64,000 nucleotides of DNA from Robertmurraya sp047302285 (lineage in GTDB: Bacteria; Bacillota; Bacilli; Bacillales; Cytobacillaceae): NCBI RefSeq assembly GCF_047302285.1, contig NZ_CP154845.1:4216001-4280000 (forward strand). The letters run 5' to 3'. The translations under genes were made by a program, and so were the position numbers. Below, one piece after another: positions 10,217 to 19,440 of the stretch. Position 1 is the stretch's first letter; the number at the start of each line of letters is the position of its first letter. The notes below the pieces were generated by a model that was not told the DNA's origin, searched no databases, and saw only the letters and a list, made by a program, of their open reading frames with translations.

Positions 10217-10592
10217 AGATTTCGTATATGAAACGGATCGTCAAAATATTTCCTATACTGGTATTATATAATAACTAAAAAAGGATCCATTGGAATTTTG
10301 GTGAAAATTTCTTATTGACTCAGATTCGCACATTATAATATTTGATTATTCTTACTTGGAACAAAAAAGCGGTGGAATATCCATCGCTTTAAACAATAGA
10401 GAGTATGTTAAGTTGTGGATGAATTTAAATTCTAGAGATTCTTCTTTGACCACCCATCTCTTCTTATAGGTAAGTAGCTGATACAAGAAATGATACATAT
10501 TCTATTGATTAGACCAAGATAAAATTACGTATAAGTTAGGAAAGTAATTACAAACTAATAGAATAACTCATATTGAACATGGAGATGATCCT
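10217..10592. other. Divergent intergenic region between jetD and the P450 gene
   Basis: AT-rich 375-bp gap with no convincing reading frame. It must hold the Wadjet promoter (minus) and the P450 promoter (plus). A hairpin at 10366-10393 (AAGCG.TGG pairing with CCATCGCTT) is followed on the minus strand by a T-run, so it would stop leftward transcripts before they enter jetD. No minus-strand gene lies to its right, so it may be a relic. Confidence 0.5.
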
Positions 10593-11843
10593 ATGACGAA
10601 TACAAATCCTCGTGAAGAAGGAATGGACCACACTTTAAGCCTATTAAGGGAAGGATATATGTACATTTTAAATAGGCGTCGCAGTTTTAACTCTAATATA
10701 TTTGAAACCCGTTTACTTGGAAAAAAAGCAATTTGTATGGGAGGAAAAGAAGCCGCAGAATTATTTTATGACCCTGAAATGTTCAAAAGAGAAGGTTCAG
10801 CACCTAATCGTCTAAAGCAGACTTTATTTGGCAAGAAAGCCGTTCAAACATTGGATGGTGAAATGCATAAAAATCGAAAAGAATTGTTTATGGCACTTAT
10901 GTCCCCTAATAACCTTAATAGATTAAAGGAAATTGTAATTGAGCAGTTGGAAACAGCAACGGAAAAATGGGAACAAAAGGATCAGATTATTTTTTATGAA
11001 GAAGTTCGGGAAATGTTGACCAGGACTGCTTGCCAATGGGCAGGGGTACCAGCACCAGAGAATGAATTTACAAATCTATCGAATGATTTAGAAGCAATGT
11101 ATATGTCCCCTTCAGCAATGGGACCTGAACACTGGAAAGGAAGAAACGCAAGAAATCGTGTTGAAAAGTGGATACAACAACTTGTTGACCAGGTAAGGGA
11201 AGGACAAATTCATCCGTCTGAAAATACTGCTTTACATAGGTTTGCATGGCATCGCAGTTTAGATGGAAATCTGCTTGAAGCTGAGACCGTTTCAGTGGAA
11301 GTCATTAATATCTTAAGACCCATTGTAGCAATATCTATATTCATTAATTTTATAGTGTTGGCCTTGTATCATCATCCTGAGGAAAGGAAGAAACTTGTAT
11401 CCGATAACGGGAAATACGCACATATGTTTGTTCAAGAAGTTCGTCGCTATTACCCGTTTTTTCCATTCGTTGCAGCATTGGTAAGAAAAGATTTTATGTG
11501 GAAAAACTATAAATTTGAAGAAAACACACTAACATTATTGGACCTGTATGGAACCAACCACGATCCTGACATTTGGGCAAATCCTGATTTATTTAACCCT
11601 GGGAGGTTCGCAGAATGGGAAGAGAGTCCTTTCGAATTCATTCCACAAGGCGGTGGTGAATATTTAATGGGACATCGCTGTGCAGGTGAGTGGGCCACAA
11701 TCGAAGTAATGAAAAAAAGTTTAGATTTTCTAGTGAATAGGCTCGATTATGATGTTCCCGACCAAGACTTAAGTTATCGCATGACCAGTATACCGAGTAT
11801 TCCCCATAGTAAAATCATCATTCGAAATATAAAGAAGAGATAA
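10593..11843 (+). CDS. cypC: Cytochrome P450 fatty-acid peroxygenase, CYP152 type
   Basis: Haem-thiolate enzyme of the CYP152 family, which uses hydrogen peroxide directly to hydroxylate long-chain fatty acids at the alpha or beta carbon and needs no reductase. The protein has 416 residues. The haem ligand is Cys363 in GHRCAGEWAT, and the Arg-Pro pair that binds the substrate carboxylate falls at 242-243 (NILRPIVAI); both positions equal those I recall for the Bacillus subtilis enzyme. The start has a GGAG site eight bases upstream. It stands alone between two divergent or convergent units. A hairpin at 11854-11892 lies just after the stop but lacks a T-run. Relying on peroxide, it may also take part in peroxide-linked lipid metabolism. 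Confidence 0.95.
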   Translation: MTNTNPREEGMDHTLSLLREGYMYILNRRRSFNSNIFETRLLGKKAICMGGKEAAELFYDPEMFKREGSAPNRLKQTLFGKKAVQTLDGEMHKNRKELFMALMSPNNLNRLKEIVIEQLETATEKWEQKDQIIFYEEVREMLTRTACQWAGVPAPENEFTNLSNDLEAMYMSPSAMGPEHWKGRNARNRVEKWIQQLVDQVREGQIHPSENTALHRFAWHRSLDGNLLEAETVSVEVINILRPIVAISIFINFIVLALYHHPEERKKLVSDNGKYAHMFVQEVRRYYPFFPFVAALVRKDFMWKNYKFEENTLTLLDLYGTNHDPDIWANPDLFNPGRFAEWEESPFEFIPQGGGEYLMGHRCAGEWATIEVMKKSLDFLVNRLDYDVPDQDLSYRMTSIPSIPHSKIIIRNIKKR

Positions 11844-12069
11844 AAAATGCGAATGTCCAGTATTTGAGTATAAAACGCTCAACTACTGGACTAGTAAATG
11901 GTATTAGCGTATTGATTATTTTTCTCTTATTATTAAGCCAATCAAAAAAATCTCTATGTTCCTCTACAAAATCAATACTTTTGACATAATTTTTCCATGA
12001 TTGAACAACTGTCCTTGTTCACTAAATTTACTATTAATTCTTTCCATAATGTACATTTATAAAAATTTA

Positions 12070-13026
12070 TCAGTGATCATGATGATGGTGGTGGTGTCCA
12101 GATGAAACAGCTTTCACTTTACACAATATTGAATTGTCGTGAAGATGGGCCGCTGTCTCTAATTGAATCGTCATATGGTGAATGTTTTTGTGCTCAAGAT
12201 CATGTTCAATTTCGTGTAGCAATTGTTCACTTTCAGCAATAGTCATTTTTTCATCAACAACGGCATGGCAAGATAATGCATTTAATCCGCTTGTAATGGA
12301 CCAAACATGTAAATCATGAACACTAAGAATGTCTGTTTTATTTTTGATTGTATTAATCACATCGTCAACATCAACATTTTGTGGCGCACCTTCCATCAAG
12401 ACGTGCAGTCCTGACTTCGTAACATAATAACCACTACGCAATACTAGTGCTGCTACAATGACACTTGCCAATGGATCTGCCCATCCCCAATCGAAGAACA
12501 TAATCAGTAATGCAGCAACGATCGCACCAATGGAACCAAGCATATCGCTAATCACATGCAAATAGGCTCCGCGCATATTTAAATTTTCCTCTACATCTCC
12601 GCCGCGCATCATAATCCAAGCAACAAGTATATTTACAAGTAATCCAATTATAGCGATGATCAGCATTCCACTTGAAGCAATTTCGGGTGGATTTCGGAAA
12701 CGCTGAATGGCTTCATAAAAAATATAAATGGCAATTAATACGAGTGTCACTCCGTTAAGAACGGCTGCTAATATTTCAAATCGCTTATACCCATATGTTT
12801 TACTATGGTTAGCAACCTTTTCCCCTAGAGTAAATGCCAATAAAGCAACCCCAAGTGAGATGGAATCACTTAACATATGTCCAGCATCAGATAATAATGC
12901 AAGGCTATTGGTAATAAAACCCCCAATCGCTTCAATAATCATATAACCTGTAATAATGATAAAACTGATCATTAATGTCTTTTTATTTGCACCATGTGTA
13001 TGGTCATGTCCATGATTATGTCCCAT
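12070..13026 (-). CDS. czcD: Cation diffusion facilitator (Zn/Cd/Co exporter, CzcD type)
   Basis: Inner-membrane CDF antiporter that exports Zn2+ and related divalent metals in exchange for protons. The 318-residue protein has a His-rich N-terminus (HNHGHDHTHG), six predicted membrane segments, and the CDF metal sites in membrane segments 2 and 5 (SDAGHMLSD and SDMLGS). A cytoplasmic C-terminal domain ends in a six-His cluster (HHHHHHDH). I chose the ATG at 13026 because it has GGAGG eight bases upstream. It follows an ArsR-type regulator by about 20 bases, so the two form one metal-responsive operon. Confidence 0.95.
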   Translation of the reverse strand: MGHNHGHDHTHGANKKTLMISFIIITGYMIIEAIGGFITNSLALLSDAGHMLSDSISLGVALLAFTLGEKVANHSKTYGYKRFEILAAVLNGVTLVLIAIYIFYEAIQRFRNPPEIASSGMLIIAIIGLLVNILVAWIMMRGGDVEENLNMRGAYLHVISDMLGSIGAIVAALLIMFFDWGWADPLASVIVAALVLRSGYYVTKSGLHVLMEGAPQNVDVDDVINTIKNKTDILSVHDLHVWSITSGLNALSCHAVVDEKMTIAESEQLLHEIEHDLEHKNIHHMTIQLETAAHLHDNSILCKVKAVSSGHHHHHHDH

Positions 13027-13047
13027 TTTAAATTCCTCCAAAATTAA

Positions 13048-13383
13048 TCAATGATGTGTAGCATGCTCAATTGCTTGCTTCAATAAATTCATGATGTGAT
13101 CATCATCTTCTGAATAAAACAAAGTTGTTCCTGCTCTTCTGTATTTAACCAGTCTTAGGTTTTTCAAAAACCGTAATTGATGGGAGACCGTTGATTGTCC
13201 TAAATTTAATGTCTCCGCAATATCATTAACGGAATGCTCCCCTGTACATAATAAGTTCAAAATACGAATTCTCGTTGGGTCACTTAGAGCTTTGAATGTT
13301 TGCGAGACTACAAATAACGTCTCCTCATCCAAATCCTGTATCCCTTCTTTACTCTTCTCTTCATACTTCTGCTCGTCACTCAT
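13048..13383 (-). CDS. czrA: ArsR/SmtB family metal-sensing repressor (CzrA-like)
   Basis: Winged-helix repressor that leaves DNA when Zn2+/Co2+ binds. The 111-residue protein carries the recognition helix (LNLGQSTVSHQLRFLKNLRL) and, near its C-terminus, Asp/His residues (DDDHIMN.. and HATHH) like the alpha-5 metal site of CzrA. The frame opens at 13416, but that ATG lies inside the operator. The ATG at 13383 is correctly spaced from AGAGGTG. It is co-transcribed with the downstream CDF exporter and probably autoregulated. Confidence 0.92.
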   Translation of the reverse strand: MSDEQKYEEKSKEGIQDLDEETLFVVSQTFKALSDPTRIRILNLLCTGEHSVNDIAETLNLGQSTVSHQLRFLKNLRLVKYRRAGTTLFYSEDDDHIMNLLKQAIEHATHH

Positions 13384-13403
13384 CATCATCACCTCTTTCA
13401 TTC

Positions 13404-13429
13404 TATATATGACCATATGTTCATATATA
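13404..13429. promoter_or_regulatory. CzrA-type operator
   Basis: A near-perfect 26-bp palindrome (half-site TATATGACCAT against ATGTTCATATA, one internal mismatch) lies immediately upstream of the ArsR gene and over its likely promoter. It matches the 12-2-12 AT-rich palindromes bound by Zn-sensing ArsR proteins. Confidence 0.8.
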
Positions 13430-13562
13430 TAGAATAAAATACTCTATATTAAATGTCAATATGAAGTTCAAATCATTCATTACTTAATTTACATAAAGTT
13501 ATTCAATATTAATGATGCCCCAAATTTCCGATTTAAAAGTAACGATGTTTGCAAATAGAGCC

Positions 13563-13617
13563 AAAAAATAAGCTGTATCAAAAGATCGTCATCGATGACC
13601 TTTTAACACAGCTTTTC
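13563..13617 (-). terminator. Terminator of the chemoreceptor gene
   Basis: On the minus strand AAGCTGT..AAAAG.TCATC pairs with GATGA..CTTTT..ACAGCTT around a short CG loop, followed by ATTTTTTGG. It lies directly after the stop of the chemoreceptor gene. Confidence 0.8.
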
Positions 13618-13622
13618 ATCTT

Positions 13623-15599
13623 CTATATTTTAAATCGATTCAATAATTCTCTTAGTTCTTTCGCAAAATGAGCGGCTTCTTCAATAGAAGCTGTTATGTC
13701 TTCTATTGAAGATAATTGCTCCTCTGATGAAGCAGCAACTTCTCGAATATATATAGATGACTCGGAAGATTTATTTAGATTTTCATGAATGACACGCTCC
13801 ACATCTTTTACCTTCGAAAGTAGGTTTTCAATTTCTATGAAAATTTCATCAACTTCTTTTGTCGACTCTTCCGTTGAGTGATAGACGCTTTGTAAACTTT
13901 CATTCACCTCTTTTAATCTTTCCATCCCTGTTCCAAATTGGCTCGTTCCAGATTCAATCTCCACAACGGCATTTGTTGTTTCGGATTGGATTTCACTTAC
14001 AAGCTCTGAAATCTGTTTCGCTGATCCAGCAGATTGCTCCGCTAGTTTTTTAACCTCATTCGCAACTACTGCGAATCCTTTTCCATGTTCACCAACTCTT
14101 GCTGCTTCTATGGATGCATTTAAGGCAAGTAAATTCGTTTGTTCAGTAATACCCGTAATCATCTCCACGATATTACCAATCTCAGATGAACGACTTCCTA
14201 ATCTCCTGACAATATCGGATGAATGTCGTACAGATTCCTGAATCTCAGACATCTGTCCAATCAACGATTTAATCTCTTCATTCGCCTCTTCCACTTCTTT
14301 GTACGCATTCTTTGTTTTCTCAGATACTAATGAAGAGTGGTCTTTAATTTCTGATACACTTTGTGTAATCACTGTAATCGATTCAAGATTCTTTTTGTTA
14401 CCTTCTTCTTGTTCTGCAGTGATTTCTGCAGACATTTGCACGTTTTTCGTGACCACTCCTGATAGTTGCACCATTTCTTCTGCACTTTCAGATAAGGCAG
14501 TCGTATTCTCTGAAACAGCCTCTCCTTTTTGGAGAATTCCACCCATTAGTTCTTGTAAACTATCGAGCATGGAATTAAAGTTGTTTGCAAGATTCCCTAC
14601 TTCATCTTTTCTTTTAATCGTTAATCTTTGCGTCAAATCGCCCTTATTATTTGCCAATTCTGCGATTCTTTCATTTATCTCATTAATCGGTTTGATCATT
14701 CTACGGTTAATGACATAACTAATGATTGCACCTATAACAATGAAAACAATCGTAATGATAATAAAATAATTCAACAATGAAAACGCATCAGCATATGCCT
14801 CTTTTGTCGGAACGGAAGCCATAATCCCCCAGTCCATCTCACTCGCTTTGCTGTAGAAAATCAAACTATTTTCACCATTAAATTTCGTTTCAATGACATC
14901 TGTTTCACCACTGATACTTTTTTCAACTAATTTGTCTAAATCACTATTTTCATAGTCAGCTATCTTCTTATTAATAGTATCTTCCTTATTTTGACCAGCA
15001 ACAATGGTGCCATCATTCGTAAAGACTGTGACATATCCACTTTTTCCTAATTTAATGTTAGAAATGATATTTAACAGGTTTTCAATGGGGGCACCACCAG
15101 AAGCGACCCCAACTACCTCTCCGTCATAGCCATAAACAGGAGTTGATGTTAATACGATAGGAGCACCATTTAAACTCGGCGTTTCTGAAGGAACTGGGTC
15201 ATAGGCTTGTGTATGTTCATTCATCCCACCTAAATAATGTGGAAAATCATGAGCTGGAATTTTCGCTCCGCCCAAATATAAAAACCCTGCTGCATCAATA
15301 AAGGCAAAGCCATCAGGGTTATCCATTCTTTCGGCAACTCTCATCCCTAAAGCGTCTGCTTTCTCAACATTCCCTTCTTTTAATCCATCCGCCTCAGCCA
15401 TATACTCCATTGCGTCTTCTTTGCTCTTGATCCAAATATCAATATTCGCTTTCACGGACTCAAGCTGATCATAGGCTTGAGCTTCAAACCGATCGTAAAG
15501 AAATGCTTTTGCCTTGAGGTAACCAAAAGCAGAAATACTGATCATCGATATCGTAATTAACAAGCTTATTACTAAAGTACTCTTAAACACCAATTTCAC
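13623..15599 (-). CDS. Methyl-accepting chemotaxis protein with dCache sensor
   Basis: Transmembrane chemoreceptor that signals to CheA. The 658-residue protein has an N-terminal membrane segment and a long extracellular dCache-type ligand domain (about 40-280). A second membrane segment (about 285-310), a HAMP domain and a full signalling domain follow; the conserved hairpin tip reads GITEQTNLLALNASIEAARV. The open frame runs upstream to 15701, but that ATG lies inside a riboswitch. The GTG at 15599 has AAGGAG ten bases upstream and is the credible start. Transcription is predicted to pass through a c-di-GMP riboswitch and terminator first, linking receptor dose to the motile/sessile switch. 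The ligand is unknown. Confidence 0.93.
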   Translation of the reverse strand: MKLVFKSTLVISLLITISMISISAFGYLKAKAFLYDRFEAQAYDQLESVKANIDIWIKSKEDAMEYMAEADGLKEGNVEKADALGMRVAERMDNPDGFAFIDAAGFLYLGGAKIPAHDFPHYLGGMNEHTQAYDPVPSETPSLNGAPIVLTSTPVYGYDGEVVGVASGGAPIENLLNIISNIKLGKSGYVTVFTNDGTIVAGQNKEDTINKKIADYENSDLDKLVEKSISGETDVIETKFNGENSLIFYSKASEMDWGIMASVPTKEAYADAFSLLNYFIIITIVFIVIGAIISYVINRRMIKPINEINERIAELANNKGDLTQRLTIKRKDEVGNLANNFNSMLDSLQELMGGILQKGEAVSENTTALSESAEEMVQLSGVVTKNVQMSAEITAEQEEGNKKNLESITVITQSVSEIKDHSSLVSEKTKNAYKEVEEANEEIKSLIGQMSEIQESVRHSSDIVRRLGSRSSEIGNIVEMITGITEQTNLLALNASIEAARVGEHGKGFAVVANEVKKLAEQSAGSAKQISELVSEIQSETTNAVVEIESGTSQFGTGMERLKEVNESLQSVYHSTEESTKEVDEIFIEIENLLSKVKDVERVIHENLNKSSESSIYIREVAASSEEQLSSIEDITASIEEAAHFAKELRELLNRFKI

Positions 15600-15628
15600 T
15601 ACTGCCACTCTCCTTATCTTGTAAACAG

Positions 15629-15658
15629 AAAAAAATCCACCCGAAAAAAGTGGATTTA
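15629..15658 (-). terminator. Riboswitch-associated terminator (expression platform)
   Basis: On the minus strand AAATCCAC and GTGGATTT form an 8-bp stem followed by TTTTTT. It lies between the c-di-GMP aptamer and the GTG start of the chemoreceptor, where a transcriptional expression platform would sit. Confidence 0.85.
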
Positions 15659-15671
15659 TAAACATAAACCA

Positions 15672-15760
15672 GCTCATTCGGTAACCCAGCCGCCATAACA
15701 TCTTTCGCTTTAGGCCTGTGGCTTTGCGTCCCCATCTTTCAATAGGTTTGCCATTTCGTA
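15672..15760 (-). promoter_or_regulatory. Cyclic-di-GMP class I (GEMM) riboswitch
   Basis: The minus strand contains, in order, the conserved GEMM-I blocks GGCAAACC, a GAAA tetraloop, GACGCAAAGCCAC, a GGCC..GCGAAAG helix region, and GGCTGGGTTACCGA. These match the class I c-di-GMP aptamer in both sequence and order, including the GAAA tetraloop and its GC-rich receptor. A terminator lies 15 bases downstream, then the chemoreceptor gene. Whether ligand turns the gene on or off cannot be told by eye. Confidence 0.93.
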
Positions 15761-16047
15761 AGTATCTATTAAATTCCTTTTGGACAGTTTATTCTAGCAT
15801 GGAGTGGGTAATTGGTTCTAGTAGATTTTTGGGGTGGGGGAAATTTCCAGAATTAAATGGAATCAATTGAGAGGTAATTTTGAGGCAGAAATCTTTTTCT
15901 CCGAAATATAGCCATAAAGAAAAAAAACCACACTCCTTAACACTTTCCAAAATCAAAAGTGCAAAAAGCATGGGTTCTTATTTCTCCACCGTGGGTAACT
16001 TGTTATCCCACAATATTCAGCTTTATTATTAAACGTTATCCATACAT

Positions 16048-17025
16048 TTATAGATTTACTCCAATCGGGCGATCTGTCGGCTCTTCTTCCTTACTAACAA
16101 CCGGTTTTTTCGACCAATATGTTGCAAGAATCGGACCAGAGATGTTGTGCCATGCAGCAGCTAATACGCTTGGAAGTGCTGCTAATGGACCAAAATGTGC
16201 TGTTGCGAGTGCAACGCCTAAACCGGAGTTCTGCATGCCAACTTCAATGGCAATCGCTCGCCGATTGACTTCATCCTGATTAAGCATTTTTCCTGCAAAA
16301 TAGCCGAGTAGGAGTCCAAATCCATTATGCAGCATGACCGCAGTAAAGATGAGAAGTCCGGATGTGGCAATCGTTCCTGAATTACCTGAGACGACTGCGG
16401 CTACAATTGTGATAATTGCCGCTACCGAAATAAGTGGTAACACCCGTAGACTTTTTTCCACTGCAACAGGGAAAAACCTCTTAATTAGCAACCCTAGAAC
16501 AATTGGAACGATGATGACCTGCACAATTGACATAAACATTGAAACCGCATCAACCGGCATCCATTGGCCTGCCAGTAAGAGGAGAATTAATGGTGTCATG
16601 ATTGGTGCCAATAAAGTTGAAATGGAAGTCATCGCTATCGACAATGGCACATTTCCCTTGGCCAGATAGACCATCACATTAGAAGCTGTTCCTCCTGGTA
16701 CACAACCAAGCAACACCAAACCAGCTGCTAATTCTGCTGGAAGATTCAACAGATTTGCAATGGCGAAAGCAACAAGCGGCATGATAATGTATTGTGCACA
16801 TACCCCGATTAAGACAGGTAGAGGTTTCGTCAAGACAATTTTAAAATCGACGGCCTTCAATGTAAGTCCCATTCCAAACATGACGACCCCGAGTAAGATC
16901 GTGATATAGCCCCCTAACCCCAAGAATGGGTCTGGGAACATGAAGGCAATAATGGACATTAAGATGACCCAAACAGCAAAATATTTTCCTGCAATCGTAC
17001 TAACCGCTTCTAATACCTTCATCAC
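16048..17025 (-). CDS. BASS family (bile acid:Na+ symporter-like) transporter
   Basis: Membrane transporter of 325 residues with about nine hydrophobic segments and the BASS hallmarks (GCVPGGTASNVMVYLA and EVGMQNSGLG). Family members move organic acids, such as pantoate or other carboxylates, with sodium. It starts two to five bases after the stop of the dehydrogenase gene, so both are in one operon, controlled by the divergent FadR-type regulator. The context points to uptake or export of a hydroxy- or keto-acid, but the substrate is inferred, not shown. The frame opens with GTG and the next codon is ATG (17022); either may be used. Confidence 0.88.
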   Translation of the reverse strand: MMKVLEAVSTIAGKYFAVWVILMSIIAFMFPDPFLGLGGYITILLGVVMFGMGLTLKAVDFKIVLTKPLPVLIGVCAQYIIMPLVAFAIANLLNLPAELAAGLVLLGCVPGGTASNVMVYLAKGNVPLSIAMTSISTLLAPIMTPLILLLLAGQWMPVDAVSMFMSIVQVIIVPIVLGLLIKRFFPVAVEKSLRVLPLISVAAIITIVAAVVSGNSGTIATSGLLIFTAVMLHNGFGLLLGYFAGKMLNQDEVNRRAIAIEVGMQNSGLGVALATAHFGPLAALPSVLAAAWHNISGPILATYWSKKPVVSKEEEPTDRPIGVNL

Positions 17026-17026
17026 A

Positions 17027-18418
17027 TCACACTCTTTCTTTTGTCTTTATAATTTTATTGGGATTAAAAAGATTGTCTGGATCCAACGCCTGTTTAATTT
17101 TTTCCATAACCTGAAGGGCTTGACCGTGTTCTTGTTGCTGATATTTCTGCTTTCCAACTCCTACTCCATGCTCTCCTGTACAAGTTCCACCTCGTTCAAG
17201 GGCATAAAGGACAATTTGTTCATTGAATTTTTCAGCACGCGCAACCTCATCTGGGTTGTTCATATCAATCATCAGAAGAACATGGTAATTACCATCCCCC
17301 ACATGGCCGAGGATGCCTCCATAAAGTCCTAACGAATCTACCGCCTCCCTAGCATGGCTTATAGCATCGGAAAGTTCTGAAATCGGAAGACAGACATCTG
17401 TCACCATCATTTTCTTTCCAGGATGGCTGTGGATATAGGCATATGCAAGATTATGTCGCGCCTCCCATAATCGATTTCTTGCTGCTGTATCTGTTTCGAA
17501 TTCAATATCAAGACAATGATGTTCTTCGACAATTTCTCTTGTGAATGCAACATCCTGCTTCAAGCCAGCTTCATTGCCGTGAAACTCCAAAAAGAGGGTT
17601 GGACTTTCCTTATAGTTTGTGTCACTAAAATCGTTTACTTGTTTCATGGATGTCTCATCAACAAGTTCCACCCTGGCAATTGGAACACCTGCCTGCAAAA
17701 TCGAAACAACCGCTTCGACCGCATCGTTTAATGTTGGGAAAGAGGCTCTTGCCGCCATGATATGTTCTGGAATTCCATATACTTTTAACGTTAGTTCTGT
17801 AAAGCAACCAAGTGTCCCTTCCGAACCTACGAACAGGCCATTCAAATGGTAACCTGATGACGACTTAGCCGCTAGATTGCCTGTATGAATAATCGTTCCA
17901 TCTGCTAACACTACTTCGAGATCACGTACTTGATCTCGCATTACTCCATATTTGACAGAAGTTGTTCCACTGGCATTCGTTGCCGCCATGCCACCAAGCG
18001 TTGCATCCGCTCCCGGATCGACAGAGAAAAAGAGGCCATATTTTTTTAATTCTTTATTCAATTGCGTACGAGTCACTCCAGGCTGCACCCTAACAAGAAA
18101 ATCACTTTCACGTACTTCTAAAATTTTATTCATTAGTGAAAAATCAATCGTAATTCCGTTTTCATATGGAATGACATGCCCTTCAAGACTAGAACCTAAA
18201 CCAAATGGTACGACTGGAATCTTAAAGTTATTTGCCAGTTGAACAACTTCACTAACCTGCTTTGTTGTTTCTGGATAAACAACAAGATCAGGAAGACTCT
18301 CCTCATGGTATGATTCATCCCTGCCGTGCAATTCTCTGACTGTCTGATTTACTGATACCTGCTCCTCAGAAAGAATCTCTTTTAAAGCGTTTACAAAATT
18401 CACACTAATTGTTCCCAT
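17027..18418 (-). CDS. FAD-linked hydroxyacid dehydrogenase (GlcD / D-lactate dehydrogenase type)
   Basis: Flavoprotein that oxidises a 2-hydroxyacid such as D-lactate or glycolate to the keto-acid. The 463-residue protein has an N-terminal FAD-binding (PCMH) domain with PFGLGSSLEG and SVDPGADATLGGM, and a C-terminal FAD-oxidase domain with GHVGDGNYH and the TGEHGVG motif. It is full length for a single-subunit GlcD/D-lactate dehydrogenase. It is the first gene of a two-gene operon with the BASS transporter, and divergent from a FadR-type regulator whose palindromic site lies 30-60 bases upstream. The exact hydroxyacid is not deducible here. Confidence 0.92.
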   Translation of the reverse strand: MGTISVNFVNALKEILSEEQVSVNQTVRELHGRDESYHEESLPDLVVYPETTKQVSEVVQLANNFKIPVVPFGLGSSLEGHVIPYENGITIDFSLMNKILEVRESDFLVRVQPGVTRTQLNKELKKYGLFFSVDPGADATLGGMAATNASGTTSVKYGVMRDQVRDLEVVLADGTIIHTGNLAAKSSSGYHLNGLFVGSEGTLGCFTELTLKVYGIPEHIMAARASFPTLNDAVEAVVSILQAGVPIARVELVDETSMKQVNDFSDTNYKESPTLFLEFHGNEAGLKQDVAFTREIVEEHHCLDIEFETDTAARNRLWEARHNLAYAYIHSHPGKKMMVTDVCLPISELSDAISHAREAVDSLGLYGGILGHVGDGNYHVLLMIDMNNPDEVARAEKFNEQIVLYALERGGTCTGEHGVGVGKQKYQQQEHGQALQVMEKIKQALDPDNLFNPNKIIKTKERV

Positions 18419-18447
18419 CCTCTGCTCCTTCTTTCTTCTGAAAAAAA

Positions 18448-18480
18448 TTGGTTAGACCAATTGTATAATTGGTCTAACAA
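18448..18480. promoter_or_regulatory. FadR/GntR-type operator in divergent promoter
   Basis: TTGGTTAGACCAA (18448-18460), a perfect palindrome with a 3-base centre, is followed by TTGGTCTAACAA (18469-18480). Together they form an inverted repeat of about 15 bp per arm. The TNGT-N3-ACNA core fits FadR-subfamily GntR operators, and the site lies between the dehydrogenase gene and the regulator gene. Confidence 0.8.
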
Positions 18481-18612
18481 GTTACATCAATTATACTAAC
18501 TTATCAGAAAAATTCAATAATTTTATTTTATTATTGTCTTGCTTAATCAATTTTAAGTTTGATACATTTAGAACAGTTTATTGAGGCTTATTTAGAAATG
18601 AGGTAACGATGC

Positions 18613-19323
18613 ATGTCTGAAAAGAAAAAGGCCTACCTAGTTTTAGTAGATAAAATTACAAAATACTATTTGGCAGGAAATCTTAAACCGGGTGAACGGC
18701 TACCTTCAGAAAGAGAGTTGGCAAGCCATTTTAATGTCAGCCGCACAACCATAAGAGAGGCCCTAAGAACATTGGAACTGAACGGGCTTATTGAAATTCG
18801 CCAAGGAGGCGGGAGTTACATAAAAGTAACTGACTTCCAATCGAAAAAAGAAGATTTTATTACTGCTGTTAAATTTGAAAATCCGCTCGTCTTTGAAATG
18901 CTCGAATTAAGACGGGCATTAGAAGTAGAATCTGCCTTCCTTGCAGCAAAGCGCGCTACCTCAGCAGATCTAGAAAAGCTTCGTACAGCCTTGAATCAGT
19001 TAACTCTGGCCCAGAAGAATCCTGAACTTGGGCTAAAAGCAGACCTTGATTTTCATATTGGAATTGCCAAGGCCACCCATAATTCTATTTTTATAGAGTT
19101 AATTGATACACTCAAAGGGCATATGGAAGACACGATTAAGGTAACTCAGAAACATCGCTTTCATGATCCCTCACGTTATGCAGATACATTGGAAGAACAT
19201 AAGCAAATTTACCTTGCTGTCGCTTCTGGAAATGCCAATCGAGCGAAGGAACTAATGGAAGGACATATTACAAAGATCAGAGCAGAATTGGCGGAGTCAA
19301 TGGTCGTGGATTTTGGCGACTAA
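18613..19323 (+). CDS. FadR-subfamily GntR transcriptional regulator
   Basis: DNA-binding regulator of 236 residues. The N-terminal winged helix (about 10-75) includes PSERELASHFNVSRTTIREA. The C-terminal FCD ligand domain keeps the metal-binding pattern (DLDFHIGIAKATHN, then EEHKQIYLAVASGN, then EGHI). LldR-like members respond to lactate and similar acids. It is divergent from the hydroxyacid dehydrogenase/BASS operon and very likely controls it through the palindrome at 18448-18480. The start has TGAGGT nine bases upstream. Confidence 0.92.
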   Translation: MSEKKKAYLVLVDKITKYYLAGNLKPGERLPSERELASHFNVSRTTIREALRTLELNGLIEIRQGGGSYIKVTDFQSKKEDFITAVKFENPLVFEMLELRRALEVESAFLAAKRATSADLEKLRTALNQLTLAQKNPELGLKADLDFHIGIAKATHNSIFIELIDTLKGHMEDTIKVTQKHRFHDPSRYADTLEEHKQIYLAVASGNANRAKELMEGHITKIRAELAESMVVDFGD

Positions 19324-19440
19324 AGAAAAACAAATTTGATTTTAAATAACATTTCGAAAAACACGAACGTATGTGCTATAATTTATTTGTAATAGTTTGG
19401 TAACGAAAGGATGGTTGGCTCACTCCTATGGAAAGGGGTG

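Noticed and set aside
14299..14718. 139-residue frame opposite the chemoreceptor
   Set aside because: Antisense shadow of the coiled-coil signalling domain, with no ribosome binding site.
15600..15701. N-terminal extension of the chemoreceptor from ATG 15701
   Set aside because: The extension is the translated 3' half of the c-di-GMP aptamer and the terminator; the GTG at 15599 has the proper ribosome binding site.
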